A DNA stretch of 64,000 bases from Micromonospora sp. WMMD1082 (GCF_029626175.1 NZ_JARUBM010000002.1:4419001-4483000), one strand, 5' to 3'; shown: positions 8,760-18,249, numbered from the stretch's first letter. Program-made: numbers and translations. The notes: generated by a model from the letters alone, not told the origin.

Positions 8760-9997
8760 GCGCTGCACCCCCTGAGTCGGACGCCGCCCGCCGGGTGGAC
8801 GAGCCGGCCAAGGATCCGGGCCACGGCCGGTCGCCGTACGAGCGGGACCGGGCGCGGGTGCTGCACTCGGCGGCGTTCCGCCGGCTCGCCGCGAAGACCC
8901 AGGTGCACACGGCGGGCACGGACGACTTCCTGCGTACCCGGTTGACCCACTCCCTGGAGGTGGCGCAGATCGGCCGGGAGATGGGCGCCCGGCTGGGCTG
9001 CGACCCGGACGTGGTGGACACCGCCGGGCTGGCCCACGACCTCGGGCACCCGCCGTTCGGGCACAACGGCGAGGCCGCGCTGGACGAACTCGCCGCCGCC
9101 TGCGGCGGGTTCGAGGGCAACGCGCAGACGCTGCGCGTGCTCACCCGCCTCGAGGCCAAGGTGTACGCCGCCGACGGCGGGTCCGTCGGGCTGAACCTCA
9201 CCCGTGCCTCGCTCGACGCGGTCGGCAAGTACCCGTGGACCCGCGTGCCGGGCCGGCGCAAGTTCGGGGTGTACGCCGACGACCTGCCCGCCTTCGCCTG
9301 GCTGCGGGAGGGCGCCCCGCCCGGCGAGCGGCGCTGCCTGGAGGCGCAGGTGATGGACTGGGCCGACGACGTGGCGTACTCGGTGCACGACGTCGAGGAC
9401 GGCATCCACGGCGGATACCTCACCCTGGAGCCGCTGCTCGCCGACGCCGACGAGCGGGCGGCGCTCTGCGTCGACGTGGCCGCCGTCTACTCGACCGAGT
9501 CGCCCGGCGATCTCGGCGAGGCGCTGGTCGACCTGCTCGCCGATCCGGTGCTCGCCCCGCTGGCCGGCTACGACGGCAGCCATCGCGCCCAGGCCGCGCT
9601 CAAGGCCACCACCAGCGTGCTGACCGGCCGTTTCGTGTCGACCGCGGTCGCCGCCACCACCGCCCGGTACGGCCCCGGACCGCACCGCAGGTACGCGGCC
9701 GACCTCGTCGTACCCCGGCAGGTGCGCGCCCGGTGCGCGCTGCTCAAGGGCATCGCCCTGCGGTACGTGATGCGCCGGCAGGGCGCGCGGGAGCGCTACG
9801 AGCACCAGCGGGAGATCCTCACCGACCTGGTGGCCGCGCTGGCGCGGCGGGCACCGGAGGCGCTCGACCCGGTCTTCGCCCCGCTGTGGCGGGCCGCGCC
9901 GGACGACGCCGCCCGGCTGCGGGTGGTCGTCGACCAGGTCGCCTCGCTGACCGACCCGGCCGCGTTGACCTGGCACGATCGCCTGACCAGAAGCTGA
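8756..9997 (+). CDS. dgt: Deoxyguanosinetriphosphate triphosphohydrolase-like protein
   Basis: HD-superfamily dNTP triphosphohydrolase releasing tripolyphosphate from dNTPs. The motifs RTRLTHSLEVAQIGREMG (first His), LAHDLGHPPFGHNGE (HD pair), EAQVMDWADDVAYSVHDVED (last Asp) and RSPYERDRARVLHSAAFRRL are characteristic. 413 residues is normal for the actinobacterial form. It starts at TTG 8756, overlapping the VOC stop. Known actinobacterial gene order places dgt just upstream of dnaG; here the siderophore-interacting gene lies between them, with its own iron box. Confidence 0.93.
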   Translation: MSAAPPESDAARRVDEPAKDPGHGRSPYERDRARVLHSAAFRRLAAKTQVHTAGTDDFLRTRLTHSLEVAQIGREMGARLGCDPDVVDTAGLAHDLGHPPFGHNGEAALDELAAACGGFEGNAQTLRVLTRLEAKVYAADGGSVGLNLTRASLDAVGKYPWTRVPGRRKFGVYADDLPAFAWLREGAPPGERRCLEAQVMDWADDVAYSVHDVEDGIHGGYLTLEPLLADADERAALCVDVAAVYSTESPGDLGEALVDLLADPVLAPLAGYDGSHRAQAALKATTSVLTGRFVSTAVAATTARYGPGPHRRYAADLVVPRQVRARCALLKGIALRYVMRRQGARERYEHQREILTDLVAALARRAPEALDPVFAPLWRAAPDDAARLRVVVDQVASLTDPAALTWHDRLTRS

Positions 9998-10043
9998 CAC
10001 CAGGCCCGGTGTTCATGGGGCGGCCGAGCGGTCCACCGGGAAG

Positions 10044-10059
10044 TTAGGTTAGCCTAACC
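10044..10059. promoter_or_regulatory. Iron box (IdeR/DmdR site) overlapping the start region of the SIP gene
   Basis: TTAGGTTAGCCTAACC is a palindromic match to the actinobacterial DtxR/IdeR consensus TTAGGTTAGGCTAACCTAA. It ends 2 bases before ATG 10062, so a bound repressor would cover the initiation region and the transcript would be leaderless or very short-leadered. Fe(II)-IdeR repression is established for such sites; binding here is inferred. Confidence 0.85.
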
Positions 10060-10061
10060 CA

Positions 10062-10907
10062 ATGACGGAGCGTCCGAAGAAGGTCACCTCCGCCCGGGTG
10101 CTGCGCACCGGGCGACCCACCGCGCACGTGGTGCGGCTGGTGCTCGGCGGGGAGGAGCTGGTCGACCTGCCGGTCGGCGAGTTCACCGACCACTACATAA
10201 AGATCGTCTTTCCGGTCGCCGGGGTGGACTACCCGCGCCCGCTCGACCTCGCCGCGATCCGCCGCGACCTGCCGCGCGAGCACTGGCCCCGGCTGCGCGC
10301 CTACACGGTGCGCGCCTGGGACGCGACGGCCGGTGAGCTGACCGTCGACGTGGTGTACCACGGTGACGAGGGGCTGGCCGGTCCGTGGGCCGCCGCGCTG
10401 CGACCCGGTGACGAGGTGCTGTTCATCGGCCCCGGTGGGGCGTACGCGCCGAGTCCGGAGGCCGACTGGCACCTGCTGGCCGGCGACGAGAGCGCGTTGC
10501 CGGCGATCGCCGCGTCCCTGGCCCGGCTGCCGGTCGGCGCGCCCGCGCACGTCTTCGTCGAGGTCGACGGCCCGGCCGACGAGCAGCCGCTGCCCAGCCC
10601 CGGCGCGGTGCGCCTGACCTGGCTGCACCGGGGCACCCGGCCGGTGGGCGAGGCGCTGGTGGCCGCCGTCCGCGGGCTCGACTTCCCGCCCGGCGCGGTG
10701 CACGCCTTCGTGCACGGCGAGGCGGCCTTCGTCCGCCAGCTGCGCCGCCTGCTCCGGATGGAGCGCGGCGTGTCGCGCGAGCAGCTCTCCATCTCCGGCT
10801 ACTGGCGCCAGGGCCTGACCGACGAGGCCTGGCGCGACACCAAACCCACCTGGAACCTCCAGATCGAAGCCGAGGAGCGCACCCCCGCACCCGCCCTACT
10901 CCGTTGA
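10062..10907 (+). CDS. Siderophore-interacting protein (FAD-binding ferric-siderophore reductase)
   Basis: 281 residues of the SIP family (ViuB/YqjH-like), which reduces ferric siderophores in the cytosol to release Fe(II). Visible family features: RVLRTGRPTAHVVRLVLGG at the start, FTDHYIKIVFP, then RLRAYTVRAWD of the FAD-binding barrel, LAGDESALPAIAASLARLP at the NAD(P)H side, HAFVHGEAAFVRQLRRLL and the C-terminal SISGYWRQGLTDEAWR. An iron box abuts the ATG, so expression should rise in iron starvation. No Shine-Dalgarno fits between box and ATG. Functionally it pairs with the iron-boxed siderophore-binding gene at the right end of the window. Confidence 0.93.
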   Translation: MTERPKKVTSARVLRTGRPTAHVVRLVLGGEELVDLPVGEFTDHYIKIVFPVAGVDYPRPLDLAAIRRDLPREHWPRLRAYTVRAWDATAGELTVDVVYHGDEGLAGPWAAALRPGDEVLFIGPGGAYAPSPEADWHLLAGDESALPAIAASLARLPVGAPAHVFVEVDGPADEQPLPSPGAVRLTWLHRGTRPVGEALVAAVRGLDFPPGAVHAFVHGEAAFVRQLRRLLRMERGVSREQLSISGYWRQGLTDEAWRDTKPTWNLQIEAEERTPAPALLR

Positions 10908-11011
10908 TCATGAGGTTGGCGGGCCCCCGCTGACCGACCGGCCCGCCGCCCCGGCCCGCTGCCGTGCGTGTCGGGGTGGCAGGGCAGGATGTAGGGCGAG
11001 GGGGTGGCGGC

Positions 11012-12877
11012 ATGGCAGGGCGGATCCGGGACGAGGACATCGCGCTGGTCCGCGAGCGTACGTCCATCGCCGAGGTCATCTCCGACACGGTGACGCTCAA
11101 GTCGGCCGGCGGCGGCAACCTCAAGGGGCTCTGCCCCTTCCACGACGAGAAGAGCCCGTCGTTCAACGTCTCGCCCGCCCGCAACGTCTGGTACTGCTTC
11201 GGCTGCGGCGAAGGCGGCGACGCCATCAAGTTCCTGATGGACGCCGAGCACCTCAGCTTCGTCGAGTCGGTGGAACGGCTCGCCGCCCGCGTCGGCCTGC
11301 AACTGCGCTACGTCGAGGACGACCGGTCCGCCCCGCGCGGCAACCGCCCGCAGCAGGGGCAGAAGCAACGGCTCGTCGCCGCGCACGCCGCCGCGGTGGA
11401 GTTCTACACCGCCCAGCTGACCACGGCCGGCGCGCGTACCGCCCGGGAGTTCCTGGCCGAGCGCGGCTTCGACCGGGCGGCCGCGCAGCGATACGGCTGC
11501 GGCTTCGCCCCGGACGGCTGGGATCTGCTCACCAAGCACCTGCGCCAGCGCGGCTTCAGCCACGACGAGCTGGTCACCGCCGGGCTGTCCCGCCCGGCCC
11601 GCTCGGGCAGCCTGATCGACCGGTTCCGGCGCCGGCTGCTCTGGCCGATCCGCGACCTCACCGGGGACGTGATCGGCTTCGGCGCCCGGCGGCTCTTCGA
11701 CGACGATGACGGCCCGAAGTACCTCAACACCCCCGAGACCCCGATCTACAAGAAGTCCCACGTGCTCTACGGCATCGACCAGGCCAAACGGGAGATCGCC
11801 AAGCAGGGCCGGGTGGTGGTGGTGGAGGGCTACACCGACGTGATGGCCTGCCACCTGGCCGGCGTGACGACCGCCGTGGCGACCTGCGGCACCGCGTTCG
11901 GCGCCGACCACATCGGCGTCCTGCGCCGGCTGCTGCTCGACACCGACGCGGTCGCCGGCGAGATCATCTTCACCTTCGACGGGGACGCCGCCGGGCAGAA
12001 GGCCGCGCTGCGCGCCTTCGACGACGACCAGCGCTTCGTCGGGCGTACCTTCATCGCGGTCAGCCCCGACAACATGGACCCGTGCGAGCTGCGTCTGGCA
12101 AAGGGCGACCTGGCGGTCCGCGACCTGGTCGCCCGCCGCGAGCCGCTGGTCGACTTCGCGCTGCGCCACGTCATCAGCCGGCACGACCTGGACACCGTCG
12201 ACGGCCGTGTCGAGGCGATGCGCCGCGCCGCGCCGCTGGTGGCCAAGCTCAAGGACCGGGAGAAACGCCCGGAGTACGTCCGCAAGCTCGCCGGTGACCT
12301 CGGCATGGAGATCGAGCCGGTGCAGCGGGCGGTGCTGGCCGCCGCCTCGGGGCGACCGGCGGACGGGCCGGCCGCGCGTCCCGCCCGCAGCGAGCCGGCG
12401 GTGGACAGCCCACAGTCGATGGTCGAGCGGGAGGCGCTGAAGCTGGCCCTTCAGGAGCCGGTGCTGGCCGGCCCGATGTTCGACGCGGTCGAGGCGGCCG
12501 ACTACCGGCACCCCGTGCACGTCGCCGTCCGCGCGGCGATCGCGGCGGCCGGCGGGGCCGCCACGGCGGCCGGCGGCGCGGTGTGGATCGAGTCGGTCCG
12601 GGACGCCTGCGCGGATCTCGCCGCCCAGGCGCTCGTGGGTGAGCTGGCCGTCGAACCGCTGCGGATCGACGGCGAGCCCGACCCCCGCTACGTCTCGATC
12701 ACCATGGCCCGGTTGCAGTGGGGGTCGGTCACCGGACGGATCCGGGAGTTGAAGTCGCGCATCCAGCGGATCAACCCGGTCAACAACAAGGACGAGTACT
12801 TCGCCACCTTCGGTGAGCTGCTCTCGCTGGAGCAGCACGCCCGCGCACTGCGCGAACAGGCGGCGGGAGGGCTGTGA
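11012..12877 (+). CDS. dnaG: DNA primase
   Basis: Synthesises RNA primers at the replication fork. Order: zinc-binding CPFHDEKSPSFNVSP with YCFGCGEGGD near the N-terminus, RNA-polymerase domain with DLTGDVIGFGARRL and KYLNTPETPIYKKSHVLYG, Toprim VVVVEGYTDVMACHLAGV and FTFDGDAAGQKAALRAF, then a C-terminal DnaB-binding region. 621 residues from ATG 11012, which has GCGAGGGGG just upstream; an earlier in-frame GTG at 10964 lacks family similarity. Overlaps the next gene by 4 bases. Confidence 0.97.
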   Translation: MAGRIRDEDIALVRERTSIAEVISDTVTLKSAGGGNLKGLCPFHDEKSPSFNVSPARNVWYCFGCGEGGDAIKFLMDAEHLSFVESVERLAARVGLQLRYVEDDRSAPRGNRPQQGQKQRLVAAHAAAVEFYTAQLTTAGARTAREFLAERGFDRAAAQRYGCGFAPDGWDLLTKHLRQRGFSHDELVTAGLSRPARSGSLIDRFRRRLLWPIRDLTGDVIGFGARRLFDDDDGPKYLNTPETPIYKKSHVLYGIDQAKREIAKQGRVVVVEGYTDVMACHLAGVTTAVATCGTAFGADHIGVLRRLLLDTDAVAGEIIFTFDGDAAGQKAALRAFDDDQRFVGRTFIAVSPDNMDPCELRLAKGDLAVRDLVARREPLVDFALRHVISRHDLDTVDGRVEAMRRAAPLVAKLKDREKRPEYVRKLAGDLGMEIEPVQRAVLAAASGRPADGPAARPARSEPAVDSPQSMVEREALKLALQEPVLAGPMFDAVEAADYRHPVHVAVRAAIAAAGGAATAAGGAVWIESVRDACADLAAQALVGELAVEPLRIDGEPDPRYVSITMARLQWGSVTGRIRELKSRIQRINPVNNKDEYFATFGELLSLEQHARALREQAAGGL

Positions 12878-13416
12878 CGATGGGACTGTTCCGCCGCCGG
12901 CCGAAGCTGCCACCGGCCGACCGGCCGCCGCTGGAGCGCGACGAACGGGTGCTGGCCTGGGCCGCCGCCGGCAACGGCGAGGGCGACGGGGTGGTCGTCG
13001 CCACCCACCTCGGGCTCTGGCTGCCCGGTCGGGGCCACCGGATCGGCTGGCACGACATCGTCAAGGCCGTCTGGTCGGGGCGGGAGTTGACCGTCACCCC
13101 GGGCGAGCGGGTCGCCGAGCGCGACGGCTACCTGGTGGTCGCCGACCGCCCGGCCGAGCGGTACCTGCTGCTCGATCCCGGTGAACTGCCGCACCAGGTA
13201 CGCACCCGGGTCACCCGCTCCGTGGCGTACACCCAGGAGCACGCGCTGCCCGGCGGGTCCGGCCGGATCGTCGGTCGCCGGGTGGCCGGCGTGGACGGCC
13301 TGACCTGGATGGTCCGTTACGACCCGGGCACCGCGACCGACGACGCGGCGGTGGTGGCCGAGACCGACCGGCTGGTCGCCGCGGCCCGCGCGGCGATGGC
13401 GCCCGCGGACGTTTGA
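12874..13416 (+). CDS. Conserved actinobacterial hypothetical protein downstream of dnaG
   Basis: 180 residues, no membrane segment. Alternating strands such as GVVVATHLGLWLPGRGHRIGWHDIVKAVW resemble a small PH-like barrel, but I do not recognise a named domain. GTG 12874 overlaps the dnaG stop (GTGA) and has GGGAGGG upstream; ATG 12880 is an alternative. Co-transcription with dnaG is likely. Function unknown. Confidence 0.8.
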   Translation: MTMGLFRRRPKLPPADRPPLERDERVLAWAAAGNGEGDGVVVATHLGLWLPGRGHRIGWHDIVKAVWSGRELTVTPGERVAERDGYLVVADRPAERYLLLDPGELPHQVRTRVTRSVAYTQEHALPGGSGRIVGRRVAGVDGLTWMVRYDPGTATDDAAVVAETDRLVAAARAAMAPADV

Positions 13417-13482
13417 CGCGCGACCCGCCGCCAGTGAGTAACTCGGTGGGAAGTGTCGGACCGGGTGTCTAGGGTCGATGGG

Positions 13483-14415
<933 letters not shown>

Positions 14416-14435
14416 TGCCACCGGGAGAAAGAGCC

Positions 14436-15230
14436 ATGGCACAACTGACCCGGGAGAGACCCGCCCTACCGCGAGTGCCGGCGTTGACGGTGCTCAACTA
14501 CTACCTGGTGGGTTACCGGCGCACCTGGCGGTCCGGAGTCTTCTCGTCCTTCCTGCTGCCCACGCTGACCGTGCTCGGGTTCGGGGTGGGCGTCGGGGCG
14601 TACATCGACCAGGGCGTCGGTGGCGTCTCCTACCTTGAGTGGATCGTCGGCGGGCTGCTCGCGTCGACGGCGATGCAGGTGGCGATCGGCGAGTCGACGT
14701 GGCCGGTGTTCAGCAACCTGCAGTGGACGAAGATCTACCTCGGGCAGCGTTCGGCGCCGTTGCGGGTCGACGACATCCTCGCCGGCCACCTGGCGTTCGT
14801 GCTGTTCCGGGTGCTGACCTCGGTCGTGGCGTTTCTCCTGGTGACCGGAGTGCTGGGGGCGTTGCGGTCGCCGTGGGCGGTGCTCGCGCTGCCGGTGGCG
14901 GCGCTGCTCACCCTGGCCATCGCGGCGCCCGCCTTCGCGTACGCGGCGTCGGTCGACACGGACAGTTGGCTCGCGATGCTGTTCCGGTTCGCGGTGATCC
15001 CGATGACCCTGTTCGCCGGGGTGTTCTTCCCGGTCGAGTCGCTGCCGCTGGTGCTGCGCTGGCTCGCGTACGCGACGCCGCTCTGGCACGCCGTCGACCT
15101 GTGCCGGGCGGCGGTGCTCGGCGTCGCTCCGCAGTGGTCGGTCGCCGGCCACCTGTGCTACCTCGCCGCCTGGGCGGCTGCCGGCTGGCTGCTCGCCCGC
15201 CGCGCCTTCGCCCGCAAGCTCGTCGTCTGA
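14436..15230 (+). CDS. ABC-2 type transporter permease (first of two)
   Basis: 264 residues with about six hydrophobic segments, for example VFSSFLLPTLTVLGFGVGVG, VVAFLLVTGVLGAL and a C-terminal WLLARRAF helix; the IPMTLFAGVFFPVESLP loop is typical of NodJ/DrrB-like permeases. ATG 14436 has GGGAGA 7 bases upstream, preferred over ATG 14415 which overlaps that site. It lies 20 bases after the ATPase and 12 before its paralogue, forming one operon; the two permeases probably make a heterodimeric channel. Confidence 0.9.
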   Translation: MAQLTRERPALPRVPALTVLNYYLVGYRRTWRSGVFSSFLLPTLTVLGFGVGVGAYIDQGVGGVSYLEWIVGGLLASTAMQVAIGESTWPVFSNLQWTKIYLGQRSAPLRVDDILAGHLAFVLFRVLTSVVAFLLVTGVLGALRSPWAVLALPVAALLTLAIAAPAFAYAASVDTDSWLAMLFRFAVIPMTLFAGVFFPVESLPLVLRWLAYATPLWHAVDLCRAAVLGVAPQWSVAGHLCYLAAWAAAGWLLARRAFARKLVV

Positions 15231-15242
15231 AGTGGGGTTGTC

Positions 15243-16052
15243 GTGGTCAATCTGATGCTGCCCCGGCTGGTGGACGTCTCCGCCGCGTCGCGCCGGTCCG
15301 CGTCGGTCACCGAGCGCAACGTCGCGACCCTGAAGCCGGTGTACTGGTTGCTGCTCCTGTCCGGCGTCGTCGAGCCACTGCTCTACCTGCTGTCGATCGG
15401 CGTCGGGGTGGGTGCGCTGATCGGTGACCTGACGCTGCCCGGCGGCGAGGTCGTCACGTACGCGGCCTTCGTCGCCCCGGCCATGCTCGCCTCGTCGGCG
15501 ATGACCGGCGCGCTCACGGAGACCACCTTCAACTTCTTCGGGAAGATGAAGTACATGAAGCTGTACGACGGGGTGATCGCCACCCCGGTACAGCCGTTCG
15601 AGATCGCCCTCGGCGAGCTGGCCTGGGCGATGCTGCGGGGCAGCGCGTACTCGGCCGCATTCCTGGTGGTGATGGTCGTGATGGACCTGACCACCCCCGC
15701 CCGCGCGCTCGCCACGTTCCCGGCGGCGGTGCTGGTCGGCTTCGCGTTCGGGGCGCTCGGCATGGCGGTGTCCACGTTCATGCGCAGCTGGCAGGACTTC
15801 GACATGGTGGGCTCGGCGCAGTTCGTCCTGTTCCTGTTCTCCGGGACCTTCGTTCCCGCCGAGGCGTACCCGACGGTGCTGCGCTGGCTGGTCGAGGTCA
15901 CCCCGCTCTACCGGGCGGTGCACCTGATCCGCGGGGTGACCGTCGGCACGGCCGGCTGGGCGTGGCTGCTCGACGTGCTCTACCTGGCCGTGGTGCTGGT
16001 CGCCGGCCTGCTGATCGCCTCGCGCCGGATGGGCCGCCTGCTCTACAAGTAG
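15243..16052 (+). CDS. ABC-2 type transporter permease (second of two)
   Basis: 269 residues, six predicted membrane segments (PVYWLLLLSGVVEPLLYLLS, VLVGFAFGALGMAV, FVLFLFSGTFVPAEAYP, LAVVLVAGLLIASRR). The loop FSGTFVPAEAYP matches the corresponding loop of its neighbour, so the two are paralogues. GTG 15243 follows GGGG. Last gene of the exporter operon; a GC-rich repeat follows 12 bases after the stop. Confidence 0.9.
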   Translation: MVNLMLPRLVDVSAASRRSASVTERNVATLKPVYWLLLLSGVVEPLLYLLSIGVGVGALIGDLTLPGGEVVTYAAFVAPAMLASSAMTGALTETTFNFFGKMKYMKLYDGVIATPVQPFEIALGELAWAMLRGSAYSAAFLVVMVVMDLTTPARALATFPAAVLVGFAFGALGMAVSTFMRSWQDFDMVGSAQFVLFLFSGTFVPAEAYPTVLRWLVEVTPLYRAVHLIRGVTVGTAGWAWLLDVLYLAVVLVAGLLIASRRMGRLLYK

Positions 16053-16064
16053 TAGCGCCCAGCG

Positions 16065-16150
16065 CCCGCTGCCCGCTGCCGCCCGTCCGCTGCTCGCTGC
16101 CGCCCGCCCGCTGCCCGCTGCCGCCCGCCCGCTGCCCGCTGCCGGCTGCC
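16065..16150. repeat. CGCTGCC-type GC tandem repeat
   Basis: Degenerate tandem array of CGCCCGCTGCCCGCTGC units, about four copies, immediately 3' of the ABC operon. It is strongly strand-biased (C on top). No gene is present from 16053 to 16423. Confidence 0.75.
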
Positions 16151-16294
16151 CGGCCGGCGTGGCTACTCGGATGCATGCCGCTACAGGGAGTCGGGCCGCC
16201 CGGTTGCCGGCCTGCGGGCCGATAGCTTCTTGCTCACCCGCCCATCCCACTCGATCCCGACAGTTTCTCAAATTGTGGGACGGGGGTCTGAGAC

Positions 16295-16335
16295 CTTGGA
16301 CAGTTTCCGTTGGGCCCTAACGGAAACTGTCCAAG
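16295..16335. repeat. Palindromic element, copy 1 (perfect 17-base stem)
   Basis: CTTGGACAGTTTCCGTT and its exact complement AACGGAAACTGTCCAAG flank a 7-base loop. Two near-identical copies lie at 17161-17203 and 18201-18249. It is 88 bases beyond the 3' end of the minus-strand gene at 16424 and could serve as its terminator. Confidence 0.85.
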
Positions 16336-16423
16336 ATCTGAACGCGATACCGGGCCTGGTTCTTGGGCACCGCCGGGTCGTCGCCCGGACTTCGCCTCGA
16401 TCCGAGGTTCCCCGGGCAGCTTC

Positions 16424-16660
16424 TCAGCGGGATCGGGCCCAGGTGAGGAAGCGGTCGGCCAGCACGTCCGGTGGGGCCTGGCCGTCGAGGTCGCCGGCCG
16501 CGTCGTACATCAGCCCGCCGAGGTAGATCAGCAGGCCCGTGCGGTTCTCCCGGTACTCGCCCAGCAACGCCAGCCGCGCGGGCGAGCACGGCCACGCGGC
16601 GCCGCACACCCGGCACCGCCAGGACGGCCGCGCGGCGACGTGTGGCCGGTAGCGGGGCAT
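16424..16660 (-). CDS. Small conserved hypothetical protein with CxxC motif
   Basis: 78 residues from ATG 16660. It contains WRCRVCGAAWPCSPAR, a CxxC plus a third Cys that resembles half a zinc ribbon, followed by RLALLGEYRENRTGLLIYLGGLMYDAA and LADRFLTWAR. I believe short actinomycete proteins of this form are common but uncharacterised. The same frame stays open upstream through a repeat region to a possible GTG at 17014, so a 196-residue version with an RPGWLTRAQEWRADGGHWPP segment and repeated GHWPP units is possible. I prefer the short form; confidence in it is moderate. Confidence 0.55.
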   Translation of the reverse strand: MPRYRPHVAARPSWRCRVCGAAWPCSPARLALLGEYRENRTGLLIYLGGLMYDAAGDLDGQAPPDVLADRFLTWARSR

Positions 16661-16687
16661 CAGCGCCGACCCTCCTGCGTCCCGTGC

Positions 16688-16850
16688 GGCCAGTGGCCCT
16701 CGTTCGTGTGCCCGTCCTGGGTGTCGCGTGGCGGTGGCCGGTGGCCGGTGGCCCTCGTTCGTGCGCCCTTCCTGCCTTTCGCGCGATGGCGGCCAGTGGC
16801 CTTCGTTCGCGCGCCGCTCCAGGGTTCCGCACGGCGGTGGCCAGTGGCCT
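16688..16850. repeat. Minisatellite of about 48-55 bases, four copies
   Basis: GGCCAGTGGCC or GGCCGGTGGCC recurs at 16688, 16743, 16791 and 16839, each followed by a TCGTTCG/CCGTCAG-type stretch. Read on the minus strand it encodes repeated EGHWPP-like peptides in the open frame that runs into the small gene at 16424. Spacing of 48 (three-divisible) in two of three intervals keeps the frame. Confidence 0.7.
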
Positions 16851-17160
16851 CCGTCAGCGCGCCACTCCTGCGCCCGGGTGAGCCACCCCGGCCGTCCCGG
16901 ACCGTGGAGGTGGCGGACAACCTCCCCGGTGTGGTGGCCGTACGTGATTCCAAGGATCCGGCCGGGCCGGCGTTGGCCTTCGCCCCCGGTGCGTGGCGCG
17001 CGTTCGTCACGCACTTCACCGACCGCCCGTAGCGCGCGTCGCCGCACGGCACGCCCGCTCGTAGCAGGCGTCGCCGTCGCAGCCCGAGCCGCCGCCCGGA
17101 GCGGGCGCTGCCGCTCGTAGCGGGCGTGACGGTGTGACGACGCCGAGAATGCGATCGTCG

Positions 17161-17203
17161 ATCTTGGACAGTTTCCGTCAGCGGGACGGCAACTGTCCAA
17201 GAT
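17161..17203. repeat. Palindromic element, copy 2
   Basis: Left arm 17161-17179 and right arm 17185-17203 form a 19-base stem with one mismatch and a 5-base loop. It shares CTTGGACAGTTTCCGT and AACTGTCCAAGAT with copies 1 and 3. It lies 40 bases before the start of the DUF559-like gene. Confidence 0.85.
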
Positions 17204-17242
17204 CTGGTGGTGTCGGGTCGGTACGGCGGCCAGAGTCGGCGG

Positions 17243-18202
17243 ATGGTATCCGTCATTCCGGACGAGCGGGCCGGGGCGTTGGAGTGGTTGGCGTTCGAGC
17301 AGGCCGGCGTGCTCACCGCCGCCCAGGCGCGCAGCGTGTTGAGTGAGGGCGCGGTGCGCGGGCTGGTGCGCTCGGGTCGGTGGCGCTCGATCGGGCGTGG
17401 GCTGCTGCTGTCCGGCAATGGGCGGCTGGCCCGGGATCAGCAGCTGTGGGTCGCCGTCCTGGCCGCCGGACCGGGTGCGGTCCTCGCGGGCGCCACGGCG
17501 GCCACCGAGGCGGGGGTACGCGGATTGCGTGCCGAGCCTCTGCACGTGCTCGTGCCGGCGACCCGCCGGGCCGGTCGTACCATTCTGCGCCGGTTGCCGA
17601 TCGACATGGCCGCCGTGGTGGTGCACCGGACGGCGGTGCTGCCCGCCGAGCATCTCCAGGTCGGCCGCCCACCCCGGACCACCACGGCGCGTGCCCTGGT
17701 CGACGCGGCGGGCTGGGCGCCATCGGTGCGGCAGGCGCAGGAGATGCTCGCGGCCGGCTGCCAGCAACGCCGGGTGCTGCCGGAGGAGGTGGCCGCCGTG
17801 CTCGACTCGCTGCCCCGGGCACCCCGACGACGGCTGATCCGGCAGACCATCGACGACATCGCCGGCGGCGCTCAGGCGCTGAGCGAGATCGACTTCGTGC
17901 GGCTCTGCCGCCGGGCCGGTCTACCCCGGCCCGACCTGCAGCAACAGCGTACCGACGCGGCCGGATGCACCCGCTGGCTCGACGCGTACTGGCGGGAGTG
18001 GCAGGTGCACGCGGAGGTCGACGGATCGCACCACATGGACGTACGCCAGTGGGCGGCGGACATGCGGCGGCAGAACGATGTCTGGACTGCCGGCGACCGG
18101 ATCCTCCGCTTCCCCGCCTGGCTGATCCGGGCCCACCCGGACGAGGTGGCCGACACCCTCCGCCGCGCCCTCCTCGCCGCCGGCTGGCGACCAGACGCAT
18201 AG
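17243..18202 (+). CDS. DUF559/Vsr-like protein with N-terminal AbiEi-like winged helix
   Basis: 319 residues. The N-terminus (EWLAFEQAGVLTAAQARSVLSEGAVRGLVRSGRWRSIGRGLLL) resembles the winged-helix domain of AbiEi-type antitoxins. The C-terminal part has EIDFVRLCRRAGLPRP, then VHAEVDGSHHMDVRQWAADMRRQNDV and RILRFPAW, the pattern of DUF559/Vsr-like restriction-fold nucleases (E-x-D and following basic residues). No cognate AbiEii toxin is adjacent. Such genes are very common and often solitary in actinomycetes; role unknown. The gene is bracketed by palindromes 40 bases upstream and overlapping its stop codon. Confidence 0.75.
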   Translation: MVSVIPDERAGALEWLAFEQAGVLTAAQARSVLSEGAVRGLVRSGRWRSIGRGLLLSGNGRLARDQQLWVAVLAAGPGAVLAGATAATEAGVRGLRAEPLHVLVPATRRAGRTILRRLPIDMAAVVVHRTAVLPAEHLQVGRPPRTTTARALVDAAGWAPSVRQAQEMLAAGCQQRRVLPEEVAAVLDSLPRAPRRRLIRQTIDDIAGGAQALSEIDFVRLCRRAGLPRPDLQQQRTDAAGCTRWLDAYWREWQVHAEVDGSHHMDVRQWAADMRRQNDVWTAGDRILRFPAWLIRAHPDEVADTLRRALLAAGWRPDA

Positions 18203-18249
18203 ATCTTGGACAGTTTCCGTTCCGCGCTAACGGGAACTGTCCAAGATCT
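18201..18249. repeat. Palindromic element, copy 3, overlapping a stop codon
   Basis: AGATCTTGGACAGTTTCC begins within the TAG of the DUF559-like gene. The right arm is 18229-18249; the 21-base stem has one mismatch and a 7-base loop. As a hairpin straight after a stop it could act as terminator for that gene. Confidence 0.85.
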
